Below are positions 46,553-54,915 of a DNA stretch of 64,000 bases, in pieces. This DNA comes from Actinomycetes bacterium (GTDB lineage Bacteria; Actinomycetota; Coriobacteriia; Coriobacteriales; UBA8131): NCBI GenBank assembly GCA_009787085.1, contig WRGR01000040.1:1-64000 (forward strand). The letters run 5' to 3'. Positions within the stretch are counted from its first letter, which is position 1. Every line of letters starts with the position of its first letter. The notes under the pieces were generated by a model. It was given only the letters and a program-made list of their open reading frames with translations, had not been told where the DNA came from and searched no databases. A program made the translations under genes and the position numbers.

Positions 46553-46945
46553 GTGTCAATTGCCCAAGGGTGTCGGGCGGAGCAGTCAAGCACAGTGGAC
46601 GTGAAGCCCATTAGCCAATGACTTGAAATGCTTGGCTTTGCTACTGTGAGATAAATAGAACTGAACATGAAACCACCCGGGACTGGCACTGGTAAGTCTG
46701 CCTTTCACCCGGGTGGTTACAGTTTTATAACACTTAGCCACCACTCATCCTACACCCTCTTTTCGGGCTGAAGAATATTGCAATATAGACATCAGGCGCT
46801 GCACTGGATCAACAAAATATAATGATAGAGATGATTGTCGGGGTGTTTCAGTCACTCTTTATCCTATAATTGGAATGACTCAAGTAGGCGCTGGGAACTT
46901 CAATGTGTGAGTTAGCGGTGAAGGGTATCCAAAAGGAGGAGTTTT
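46553..46945. other. Intergenic region between folD and the PocR/AraC gene
   Basis: The first half holds the folD terminator. The second half is AT-rich (AATATTGCAATATAGA, TAATGATAG) and likely carries the regulator promoter. No gene is seen. Confidence 0.5.
46671..46727 (+). terminator. Terminator after folD
   Basis: AACCACCCGGG and CCCGGGTGGTT form a perfect 11-bp stem, followed by ACAGTTTTATAA. Confidence 0.8.
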
Positions 46946-48214
46946 TTGCAGTTCGATTCACTCAGGGACTATTCTCTTATCACCGGGGTCGGCATCCAGG
47001 TAGTGGACAGATCCGGTGTGTCTTCGTATGTCACGGATCAGTACCTGAAAACTCAGGAGGCCTTGGAGTTCCTTGCTGACCTTCTCAATGTCGGCGAGCA
47101 AATCAAAGACGTGAAAACCAAGAGCATGATTCGCTCTGCCGAGTATGGCGGGCTGTACACATTTTTGGATCCCTGTGGCCTCACCTATATCACCACCCCT
47201 ATCGTCAAGGGCAACACCTTTAGCCGCTTCGTGATCGGCGGTCCAATCATCCTTTCTGATATTGACGATTACTTGAATTTTGAGGTGCTGCCACGAACAG
47301 CTAGTGCCAATATCGGCTTTCAGGATGCCTTGGACATCGTCAGCGCCATCCCCGTCTGCGACCCAACGCTGGTTTCTGCCTTCTCCGAACAGCTCTTTGT
47401 GAACACCGCCTTTATCACCGGCGGCAAATTGTCCGAGAACTATCTTTCAGACGACATGATGCCTAGTGTTACCAATACTTACACCTACGACAAAGACACC
47501 GAACTCGCCCATCTCCGCGTTAGACGCTATATGCATGACGACAAAGAGAAGGTCAACGAACAGTACCGCTTGCTGAAGACCCTCCAAAGCCAAGAGGAAT
47601 TGCAGGCCAAGATGCTGCTGAACGAAATACTGGAGCAAATACTCTTCCATCCACGCAACAATATGGACTTCATCAAAAACCGCGTTGTTGAGTTGATATC
47701 GATTATGACCAACTCGGCCATGCGCAACGGTGCCGATGTTAAGATCGTTGCCCAATTGCGCAACCGAGCATTTTTAGAGGTGGAAGACCACAAGACCTTA
47801 GACGACATTGTAATGTGGCTGAACCAACTGTTCGATCTGTTCTCATCCTACACCTTCCGAAACCCTCACTCCAAACATGCTGAGGCCATCAAGAAGTCCT
47901 TGGGATATATGCTGGAGCACTATGACGAGAAAATCACATTAAACGATGTTGCAGCCCATGTCTCGTTCAGCCCGACCTACCTTTGCACGATGTTCAAAAA
48001 CGAGATGGGGCAAAGCTTTAAAGGTTGCCTAAACCGCATCCGTATCGAGAAGAGCAAAGAGCTGATGCCGAACCACGAACTGAGCATAGCTGACATCAGC
48101 TACAAGGTGGGCTTTGCCGACCAGAGTTATTTCGCCCGCGTCTTCAAGCAGTACGAAGGCATCACCCCGTACCATTACCGGTTGACCAGCAAGCCTTCTG
48201 ACCCTGAACTGTAA
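46946..48214 (+). CDS. PocR-domain AraC-family regulator, Cys-poor variant
   Basis: A 422-residue regulator starting at TTG with a strong AAAAGGAGGAG site. Residues about 5-165 fit a PocR sensory domain (LITGVGIQVVDRSG, TFSRFVIGGPII) but lack the Cys-Cys-x2-Cys cluster typical of the family. A helical linker follows. The C-terminal 100 residues are an AraC-type double helix-turn-helix (YDEKITLNDVAAHVSFSPTY and ISYKVGFADQSYFARVFKQY). It sits 250 bp before mtaB on the same strand and is the obvious candidate activator of methanol genes; the ligand is unknown. Confidence 0.87.
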   Translation: MQFDSLRDYSLITGVGIQVVDRSGVSSYVTDQYLKTQEALEFLADLLNVGEQIKDVKTKSMIRSAEYGGLYTFLDPCGLTYITTPIVKGNTFSRFVIGGPIILSDIDDYLNFEVLPRTASANIGFQDALDIVSAIPVCDPTLVSAFSEQLFVNTAFITGGKLSENYLSDDMMPSVTNTYTYDKDTELAHLRVRRYMHDDKEKVNEQYRLLKTLQSQEELQAKMLLNEILEQILFHPRNNMDFIKNRVVELISIMTNSAMRNGADVKIVAQLRNRAFLEVEDHKTLDDIVMWLNQLFDLFSSYTFRNPHSKHAEAIKKSLGYMLEHYDEKITLNDVAAHVSFSPTYLCTMFKNEMGQSFKGCLNRIRIEKSKELMPNHELSIADISYKVGFADQSYFARVFKQYEGITPYHYRLTSKPSDPEL

Positions 48215-48464
48215 TATTTCCCCGTCCAGCAAGGGTCGCAAATTTTACCTATTCTCAACATTTGCCGACGTTCTTCTACCGTTTGCCGATTGCTTGGGAA
48301 GACTTATTAAAAGTTTTCGCAATTTGTGTGATTTCTTATGGATTATCGAGAAATTAATACAAGAATTCAAGTGTCCTGAACTGTATGATTAGCACAGTGC
48401 TTGGGCGAACCATTTTTCAGTAACACAATATTCTATTCATTTGATTTGAAGGAGATGTCGGCTT
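48215..48464 (+). promoter_or_regulatory. mtaB upstream region
   Basis: This 250-bp region is AT-rich (TTATTAAAAGTTTTCGCAATT, TTATGGATTATCGAGAAATTAAT). It ends in GAAGGAGATG, a strong ribosome site ahead of mtaB. It probably contains the mtaB promoter and a binding site for the preceding regulator. Confidence 0.5.
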
Positions 48465-49868
48465 ATGGGAAGACAGAACGTAACAAATGTTGCTTATACG
48501 GATCTTAAAGATTTCGTATACGGCAAAGCAGTTCACCCCGTTACGACGAAGCGGGGACTCGTAATCGGTGGGGGCACCATCATGCCTGAGGTGAACTTTA
48601 CCCTGCCTACAATGCTTGTCGAGAAAGACACGATGCCGGAAGTGCTCGATATCTACAGAGAGATCGCTGATGGTATCTGCCAGCGTGCCGTGGAGATCGA
48701 AGTTCCTGGTGTCCAGCTAGAGTGCGAGTGGGTGCCTCAGACTACTTTTGAGCCTGAGTGGGGCATTCAGCACATGGAAGTCATCGAAGAGGTCTGTGAG
48801 TCCTACTTCCAGAAGTATGGCCTGAAAGTGGCCGTTCGTTCCACCCCGGTCGATGTTCGCGAGGTCGGCTCCCATGAGGGTCTGGAGCACATGTGGCATG
48901 GCAAACTGTGGGACAAGGTCGTCCGCTCCATGGAGGGAAGCGCCGCAGCCGGCAATGACTTCCTGTCCATCGAGTCCATCGGCGGCAAGGATGTTCACGA
49001 CGAAGGTCTGCTTTTCAACGACATCTCCAAGATCATCTTCGGTCTCGGCGTCCTCGGCGCTCGCGACATGGAGAAGCTCTGGGGCATGATTGTTGACGTT
49101 GCCGCAAAGCACAAGGGCACTGTCGCTGCTGGCGATACTGCTTGCGGTTTTGCTAACACTGCTATGGTTCTGGCTGAGCAGAACTACATCCCGCGCGTCC
49201 TCGGCGCCACCGCTCGCGTCGCCGCCGCTGCTCGCTCCATGATCGCCATGGAGATGGGTGCTGTCGGCCCAGACAAGGACTGCGGCTATGAGGGTGTCAT
49301 CGTCAAGGCCATGACCGGTAAGCCGATCACCATGGAAGGCCATGTGGCTTGCGTTGCCCACCTTTCCCGCGTTGGTAACATTGCTATCTGCTGCGCTGAC
49401 CTGTGGAGCAACGAGTCCATCCAGCACATCAAGCTGCTCGGTGGCTTTGGTGAGGTCGTTGGCCTGGAGCAACTGGCCTATGACTGCCGTTTGCTGAATG
49501 GTGCCCGTGCGAAGAGTGAAGACACTGCTCTCTTGCTGCGCGACCTTTATGCCGATAGCGATAGCTATCTGGATCCGCATGCCTACATCCTGCGCCCGGA
49601 CGTTGCGCTGGAGATCGCCAAGGGCATCGTCGCCGAGAAGCCCAATGACTTCCTGCGCGTCAAGAAGGCCTGCGAGATGGCTGTCAAGGTCATGCTTGAT
49701 GGTTACAATAGCAAGAAGCTTCGCCTCTCCGATCAGGAGCTCGGCTACCTGAACAAGCTCGGCGAGGACATTGCCGCAATCACCAACGATGAAGGTGCCT
49801 TCATCGAGCAGCAGCTTGCTGAGAACGCGGACAATCCGAAGTTCAAGAAAGAGCTGTACGACCTGTAA
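48465..49868 (+). CDS. mtaB: Methanol:corrinoid methyltransferase MtaB
   Basis: A 467-residue protein of full family length. Typical MtaB stretches are present: GGGTIMPEVNFTLPTM near the N-terminus, FLSIESIGGKDVHDE, AAGDTACGFANTAMVLAEQ and GPDKDCGYEGVIVKAMTGKP. By comparison with the Methanosarcina enzyme (Glu164, Cys220, Cys269), the zinc ligands should be about E170, C227 and C273, all present. It activates methanol and methylates a corrinoid protein (MtaC type). No corrinoid gene is adjacent, so it must use one of the three encoded at 30.2, 37.6 or 63.3 kb. Its C-ending codons suggest high expression. Confidence 0.93.
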   Translation: MGRQNVTNVAYTDLKDFVYGKAVHPVTTKRGLVIGGGTIMPEVNFTLPTMLVEKDTMPEVLDIYREIADGICQRAVEIEVPGVQLECEWVPQTTFEPEWGIQHMEVIEEVCESYFQKYGLKVAVRSTPVDVREVGSHEGLEHMWHGKLWDKVVRSMEGSAAAGNDFLSIESIGGKDVHDEGLLFNDISKIIFGLGVLGARDMEKLWGMIVDVAAKHKGTVAAGDTACGFANTAMVLAEQNYIPRVLGATARVAAAARSMIAMEMGAVGPDKDCGYEGVIVKAMTGKPITMEGHVACVAHLSRVGNIAICCADLWSNESIQHIKLLGGFGEVVGLEQLAYDCRLLNGARAKSEDTALLLRDLYADSDSYLDPHAYILRPDVALEIAKGIVAEKPNDFLRVKKACEMAVKVMLDGYNSKKLRLSDQELGYLNKLGEDIAAITNDEGAFIEQQLAENADNPKFKKELYDL

Positions 49869-49919
49869 GACGCTTGCTGCCTAAGGTTGTAGCCTTCAGG
49901 CAAATAGTTCTTATGAACA

Positions 49920-49960
49920 CAAACCGGATTCTGAGAGATCAGGGTCCGGTTTGCTTTTTG
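49920..49960 (+). terminator. Terminator after mtaB
   Basis: CAAACCGGA and TCCGGTTTG form a perfect 9-bp stem with CTTTTTG after it. Confidence 0.85.
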
Positions 49961-50076
49961 ATATGAAAACCAGTCATTTCGTTGCTGTTTTATATCGACG
50001 CACTGCATTGGGGCGGAACACTGGCTGCGACCGGGCGGACGCAGTTGCTGCGACCGGGCGGACGCAATTGGCTGCC

Positions 50077-50715
50077 TCATAAATACAGCAGCATACCGAA
50101 AAAGGTCACCGTATTCTGACCAGCGCTATAGTTCATACCCAGTTGCTTGGACAACACAGTGACATTGATTCCACAAGCTTCTAGAGGAATAAAGAAATTC
50201 TCAGGATGCACACAGGGATGCCCCGGATAAGTACACTGAGCACAACTATTGCAGGAGTCCGAACCGAAAACCCGGTAAGGCTGGTTGATGTCTATCTGAG
50301 CCAAGGCAGTATCTTGGTTATGAACGACAATTCTGGCCACGTTCGCTTCTCCCGCCATTGCCTCCTGGCCATCTTCGACCAATAACTGCCGACAGTAGTC
50401 GTTGATTCTCATCAATTTGTCAAAAAGGCGGTGGCCAGCAGCCATCATTCCTTCAAAGTCAAAAGAGTCCTCAATATCGGAAACCTCATTGAAGATGGTT
50501 CCCTTACTAAAAGACTTGCAAAGGCCGATGAGGTCCTCGAAGTCTCCGACACCTGGCGGACAGTTCCACGTCTTAGCAAAACGCCCACAGGTGTTATAGT
50601 CACACATGTGGCGCATGTCATAACTGAAATCGAGTATATCGGTCTGAAAATGTCGGACTTGTGACAATCCGAGGCTTTCAACGAATGCTTCTATCTGGCT
50701 TTTGGTATCAGCCAT
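50077..50715 (-). CDS. DUF2284-type metal-binding protein
   Basis: About 212 residues from ATG 50715. Cys-rich motifs are visible: CDYNTCGRFAKTWNCPPGVG near residue 40 and SDSCNSCAQCTYPGHPCVHP near 155. Both are characteristic of DUF2284, a family of predicted iron-sulfur or metal-binding proteins without known function. It lies 60 bp downstream of the corrinoid activator on the same strand, and such genes often accompany methyltransferase clusters, so a role in corrinoid maintenance is plausible but unproven. Confidence 0.8.
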   Translation of the reverse strand: MADTKSQIEAFVESLGLSQVRHFQTDILDFSYDMRHMCDYNTCGRFAKTWNCPPGVGDFEDLIGLCKSFSKGTIFNEVSDIEDSFDFEGMMAAGHRLFDKLMRINDYCRQLLVEDGQEAMAGEANVARIVVHNQDTALAQIDINQPYRVFGSDSCNSCAQCTYPGHPCVHPENFFIPLEACGINVTVLSKQLGMNYSAGQNTVTFFGMLLYL

Positions 50716-50775
50716 GCACCACACCCTGTCTCCAGCCTCGGATCGTCTTGTTGTTATGTTGCCGTAAGCCGGTGA

Positions 50776-52293
50776 CTAGACCTCGAAGGACATATTGTCC
50801 ATGAACTGGTCGTTGAACATCGGGTGAGCCGCCAGATCGATCTCCTGGCCGCCCTTTGCCACCTCGGCAAGGCCGGCGCGAGCACTCTCGTTTAGGCAAA
50901 GCTTCACTGCCCCACTCAAGGAACTGTTGCCGATAGCCTGAACACGGCCTTCAAAGCTATGCGGCAGCATCCCGGTAATCAGGGCACTCTGGGGGTTGAG
51001 GTTTTGCCCGAAGCCACCTGCCAAGAATATCTTCTTGGGAATATCGCCGCCCATCACCGCCATGATGATCTCCAAGCCTGTTCTGGTAGCACTTTTGGCC
51101 AATTGGAACTGTCTCAGGTCGCGCTGATTGAAGTACACCTCACCGCTGCCCTCAAGCTCAGGATTCTTGGCCAACACCACTCGGCTGTCCTCAATATCAT
51201 CGTTCATCAGGCCAGTCTCGTCGATCATCTTCTCCCGCACCAGCACGGCCATCAAATCGAGAATACCGGAGCCGCAAATGCTGACAGGAGGGGCAGCACC
51301 GATTGTCTGCAAGTCCCAAGTGCCACCTGCGAATTTGACCACTGAAACCGCGCCACGAGTGCTGCCGGAACCACATTCGATGTTACCGCCTTCAAAGGCC
51401 GGTCCAGCAGCAGTTGATGTGCAGATAACCTTGTCGCCACGCTTGAAAATCATCTCGCCGTTGGTACCCATGTCCATCAGGATGAAATCGTCCTCGGCAC
51501 CAAGTGAAACCAGACCGGCGGTCAAATCGCCGCCAACATAGGCAGAGATGAATGGCACCACGGTACACTCGCAGCTCAAGGTATCCGTCTTGAAGATATC
51601 CTGGTAAGGAGTGTCAATTGCGTAATCATAAGCTGGTGTAAAGGGCACGAAACCAAGCGAGCGACAAGGCAGACCCAAGAGAATATAAGTCATGGTGGTA
51701 TTGCCAGCGATGACCACCCTCTTGACCTGCCCGGCATCGATGCCGCTGTCCTTGACCATGTTGCTGATTGCCTTGTCGATCTGTTTGGTAATCAAAGCCG
51801 AAAGCTCTGATGAGTCATCAAGCGAGCAATTGATGCGGGAAACCACGTCAGCACCATACGGCAACTGTTCATTGAGCGAAGCAAAGGATGCCAGCTCAGT
51901 GCCGGTTTCGACCACCAAGAGCTTACCGACCACGGTAGTCGTACCGATATCGACCGCAATAGCTAAGTCGGAATTGCGAGCATCTTCAACTGCTGAGCGG
52001 TCAACCAGCTCATCAGCACTGGGGCCATCGAAGTCTACTTGGATAGCATAGCCGCTGTCGCTTTCTTGGCTAGGTATCAGGACCTCCATATCGTCCATAA
52101 CGTAAGTACGGCATGCCAAGCGCTTCTTGCCGTTCACGGTGACCCGGCATTTTCCGCAACGGCCAATGCCGCCGCAGTCGGCATGGATCGGAAACTCCTG
52201 TTCCCTGATTATCTCCAGCAAATTCTTGCCGACCTCGACTTCAATTTCCTTGTTCAACTCTGAAAAACTGACTGTTTTCTTCTCTTCAGCCAT
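50776..52293 (-). CDS. Corrinoid-activating ATPase, RACo type
   Basis: A 505-residue protein. The N-terminal 2Fe-2S ferredoxin domain has ADCGGIGRCGKCRVTV and a later Cys (RLACRTY). A linker leads to the ASKHA-fold ATPase domain starting LAIAVDIGTTTVVGKLLV, with VIAGNTTMTYILLGL, ILMDMGTNGEMIF and FLAGGFGQNLNP. RACo proteins use ATP to reduce cob(II)alamin that forms when corrinoid proteins are accidentally oxidised. It is shorter than acetogen RACo (about 630 residues) but has both key domains. It is divergent from no gene; the region upstream is the accessory island. Confidence 0.92.
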   Translation of the reverse strand: MAEEKKTVSFSELNKEIEVEVGKNLLEIIREQEFPIHADCGGIGRCGKCRVTVNGKKRLACRTYVMDDMEVLIPSQESDSGYAIQVDFDGPSADELVDRSAVEDARNSDLAIAVDIGTTTVVGKLLVVETGTELASFASLNEQLPYGADVVSRINCSLDDSSELSALITKQIDKAISNMVKDSGIDAGQVKRVVIAGNTTMTYILLGLPCRSLGFVPFTPAYDYAIDTPYQDIFKTDTLSCECTVVPFISAYVGGDLTAGLVSLGAEDDFILMDMGTNGEMIFKRGDKVICTSTAAGPAFEGGNIECGSGSTRGAVSVVKFAGGTWDLQTIGAAPPVSICGSGILDLMAVLVREKMIDETGLMNDDIEDSRVVLAKNPELEGSGEVYFNQRDLRQFQLAKSATRTGLEIIMAVMGGDIPKKIFLAGGFGQNLNPQSALITGMLPHSFEGRVQAIGNSSLSGAVKLCLNESARAGLAEVAKGGQEIDLAAHPMFNDQFMDNMSFEV

Positions 52294-53037
52294 TGTTGCT
52301 CCTCCGAATCTATGTTCCAGCGTGCTAATAGGATGTTGGGTTTTAAGCCTCTATGAAGTGTATCATTATCGCCGGTCATTATCCTCCATCTTTAAAAGGA
52401 AATCGTCAAAGTAACATATAAAAACCAAAAACTGTAACCCTTGTGTGCTAGTTGCAGGGGCGGACTGGAACCGGCACCCTCCGGGCAATGAGCCCCGGCG
52501 AGCTGGCTTGCTGCTCTGCCCTGCGGTGCTGTGGTGCGTCACAATACCCATAGGCGCTTGGATAGACCGGAGGGTTTAACTGGGCGCTCTTTTTTATGAG
52601 CACCAGCGGATGCCTTGTGCAGACTTTGGCGCTCTAGTGTAACGTGGCACTTTCAGCCCATCAATAATCCGGGTTTAGCGTCACATTCTTTTGTTCGGCC
52701 CAAGAAAAGTCAATCAACAATCTGACCTGAGCGGACGCACATTGCGTTCAGCCTGTCGTTGCCATAGGGCAGAATGCCTACTTTGAGGAAAAAGCGACGG
52801 AGAAGACCCCTTTGTCTGACCGATAAAGCCTTCCCCGCCCAACAACGCACGGTTAGGACTGCACAGAGACAGGTGTTATGTTGCGGGCATTCAAACGCAT
52901 TTGCAAGCGATCAGGCACTGGGGGCGCCGAGGACATCGGCCGGGTCGCACTCCAAGCCGCCCCATACGACCCCAGCAGACTCCAATGCCCCGGGCGTAAG
53001 GCTCGGGAGACGATGATGAAGCATGTGGGCTGGAAAG
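52294..53037. other. Gene-poor start of the accessory island
   Basis: This 744-bp stretch has no credible gene; the 80-codon frame at 52774-53016 is Arg/Pro-rich without features. It contains the degenerate tRNA-fMet-like sequence. I looked for a tracrRNA-like anti-repeat complementary to the CRISPR repeat and found none by eye. Confidence 0.5.
52452..52525 (-). pseudogene. Degenerate initiator tRNA (fMet-like)
   Basis: On the minus strand this 74-base segment aligns with tRNA-fMet: GAGCAG and AGCTCG D-arm parts, a GGGCTCAT anticodon segment and GGTTCCAGTCC T-arm. The usual C1-A72 mismatch is in place. However the anticodon loop has 8 bases, the T-arm/acceptor part is one base short, T8 and G19 are C, and no CCA is encoded. 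It is most likely a decayed or mobile-element tRNA. Confidence 0.45.
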
Positions 53038-53266
53038 GTTGAGAATCACTTCACTATCCCTCTGCTAAACTAGCGCCTACAGCCATAAGGCCCATGTTCT
53101 GGTTGAGAATCACTTCACTATCCCTCTGCTAAACTAGTGCAAGTTGCCCCCTGCGCCTACCCAATGTTGAGAATCACTTCACTATCCCTCTGCTAAACTA
53201 GTGCGTGAGTGGACGCACCCTTGCTAGCTCGTTGAGAATCACTTCACTATCCCTCTGCTAAACTAG
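53038..53266. CRISPR. CRISPR array, first block (4 repeats)
   Basis: Four identical 36-bp repeats (starting GTTGAGAATCACTTCACTAT, ending CTAAACTAG) begin at 53038, 53102, 53166 and 53231. Spacers are 28, 28 and 29 bp. The geometry of 36-bp repeats and 28-bp spacers suits type II (or V) systems, and the repeat resembles actinobacterial type II-C repeats as I recall them. No cas gene and no AT-rich leader are seen on either side. Confidence 0.97.
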
Positions 53267-53267
53267 T

Positions 53268-53441
53268 ATCGAACGCGGCAACGATACCTTGTCCGATGAC
53301 TACCTCTGCATCAAGTATCGTCAAGGATATCAAAGCGGCCTGAGCATCGAATCTGCAAACCCTTCAAAAACAGATCTTAACATACTGCCACTCGCGCTGT
53401 CGCAGCTCATCGACTATCTAGAAGGGAAGGAACAAATATGA
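53268..53441 (+). pseudogene. 5'-truncated reading frame at the start of the 753-bp segment
   Basis: 57 codons are open from the first bases after the repeat (IERGNDTLSDDYLCIKYRQG at the start), with no ATG. Upstream, the frame is closed by a TAA inside the repeat. The stop TGA overlaps the next ATG (ATGA), a sign of a genuine operon. It is probably the tail of a gene whose front was left behind when the segment was captured. I do not recognise the protein. Confidence 0.6.
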
Positions 53442-53776
53442 AACAATGGACAGATTTTATCGCACGTACGAATGCCGGCGGCTGGAGATTGAAAGGAGTT
53501 AGAACCAAAATCGTGTACCATGACGGCATACCAACCCTTGAAACCGAAACCGTAGATACCCTGATCACAACTAGAGGTAAACCTTCTGACAACATCCTGA
53601 AACTCCACATTGATATCAACGTTCCGTATACGCTAGAACAGGAGACCGATAGACGAATCCTAGCAATCCCGATAGATAAGTTTGAGGAGCTAGCAACAGA
53701 AATAGGCGATGTTGACAAAACAGGCCGTCGAATCTATACTATCAGTCCTGATGAAGCGTATAAGAACTATCTGTAG
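53438..53776 (+). CDS. Unknown 112-aa protein inside the CRISPR array
   Basis: A complete frame starting at ATG with GAAGGGAAGGAAC upstream, translationally coupled to the truncated frame. The product is soluble, mixed alpha/beta and slightly acidic, with stretches VRTKIVYHDGIPTLETET and RRILAIPIDKFEELATEI. No known domain is recognised. Phage or plasmid origin is likely from its setting. Small phage proteins near CRISPR arrays may be anti-CRISPRs, but nothing in the sequence shows that here. Confidence 0.65.
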   Translation: MKQWTDFIARTNAGGWRLKGVRTKIVYHDGIPTLETETVDTLITTRGKPSDNILKLHIDINVPYTLEQETDRRILAIPIDKFEELATEIGDVDKTGRRIYTISPDEAYKNYL

Positions 53777-53791
53777 AGGAAGGAGCAAGTC

Positions 53792-54019
53792 ATAGAGCTG
53801 ATAGTCGCAGCAGTCATTGTAGGTGCGTTGGTCGTTGCCTTTAGAGACTTAGCCAGATGCAAGACAAAAGGCAACGACGACCCGGTTGCTTGGGAGTTTA
53901 CGAATGCAGGTAAACGCAAGACCAACGAGTGGTATAAACAGTCAATGTCTGCTAAAGAATTTAACGAATTGCTAAAATCCGGTGTCATCAAGCGAAAGGA
54001 CAATGACGACTGCGATTAG
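53792..54019 (+). CDS. Small single-helix membrane protein ending at the repeat
   Basis: The frame is open from 53777. A strong AGAGGAAGGAG site (53775-53785) points to codon 53792, which is ATA, an extremely rare start; the track uses a TTG twelve codons later. From ATA the product has about 75 residues: an N-terminal helix (ELIVAAVIVGALVVAF) and a charged, Lys-rich tail (KRKTNEWYKQSMSAKEFNEL). ATA could be a mutated ATG. The TAG stop is directly against repeat 5. Function unknown. Confidence 0.5.
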   Translation: MELIVAAVIVGALVVAFRDLARCKTKGNDDPVAWEFTNAGKRKTNEWYKQSMSAKEFNELLKSGVIKRKDNDDCD

Positions 54020-54759
54020 GTTGAGAATCACTTCACTATCCCTCTGCTAAACTAGTTTGACAGCTTGCCAGCTAGCTTGAAAAGTTGAGAATCACTTCAC
54101 TATCCCTCTGCTAAACTAGTTAAACAGGGGTCTTTACTGCTGGGAGGTTGAGAATCACTTCACTATCCCTCTGCTAAACTAGATAGAAGGTTATTTGCCT
54201 ATCGGCTCATGTTGAGAATCACTTCACTATCCCTCTGCTAAACTAGAACGGAGCTAGGCACCTTCGTTGATAACGTTGAGAATCACTTCACTATCCCTCT
54301 GCTAAACTAGTGAACCCTTTGACCGACGGCTCAGACAAGGTTGAGAATCACTTCACTATCCCTCTGCTAAACTAGACCTACCTTTGCTTTCTGTTTGACA
54401 ACAGTTGAGAATCACTTCACTATCCCTCTGCTAAACTAGGGATTCCTTATGCCTTAGAACAACTCATGTTGAGAATCACTTCACTATCCCTCTGCTAAAC
54501 TAGACGGGCTAAGCTCGTTTGCTATCTCACAGGTTGAGAATCACTTCACTATCCCTCTGCTAAACTAGTATCGTTGATAACCCCTTGACGAAATCTGTTG
54601 AGAATCACTTCACTATCCCTCTGCTAAACTAGAACCACGCAACAATCAATCAAAACGCTGGTTGAGAATCACTTCACTATCCCTCTGCTAAACTAGATTA
54701 ACGCGGCTAGACGAAGCGTTTGAGTTGAGAATCACTTCACTATCCCTCTGCTAAACTAG
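54020..54759. CRISPR. CRISPR array, second block (12 repeats)
   Basis: Twelve copies of the same 36-bp repeat begin at 54020, 54084, 54147, 54211, 54275, 54340, 54404, 54468, 54533, 54597, 54661 and 54724. The eleven spacers are 27-29 bp and all different. I saw no base changes in the repeats, including the last, so neither end looks degenerate. The array ends 157 bp before the convergent HipA-like gene. Confidence 0.98.
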
Positions 54760-54915
54760 CTGCGTTACCTCGGGTATGCGGTTTTGGGGAGTAAGCCCGT
54801 TCGGACATCACCTATTCTATGCCATACCCGAACGGGCGGGTGGCATCATTGCACACCAGCAGGAGGCCACCATGGCCACGGCCCCGTCGAAGCGCTGTCG
54901 GAACAAACAGCAGCC

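Larger units (their letters stand above)
53267..54019. other. 753-bp segment in the place of one spacer
   Basis: Between repeat 4 and repeat 5 there are 753 bp instead of 28. The segment carries three overlapping or adjacent plus-strand frames: a 5'-truncated one, one of 112 codons and one of about 75 codons. The last stop codon ends exactly at the base before the next repeat. Repeats on both sides have the same sequence and direction. The base composition is lower in GC than the neighbours. It looks like foreign DNA captured between two repeats. Confidence 0.85.

Noticed and set aside
52774-53016. 80-codon frame upstream of the CRISPR array
   Set aside because: Arg/Pro-rich composition, no ribosome site and no family features.
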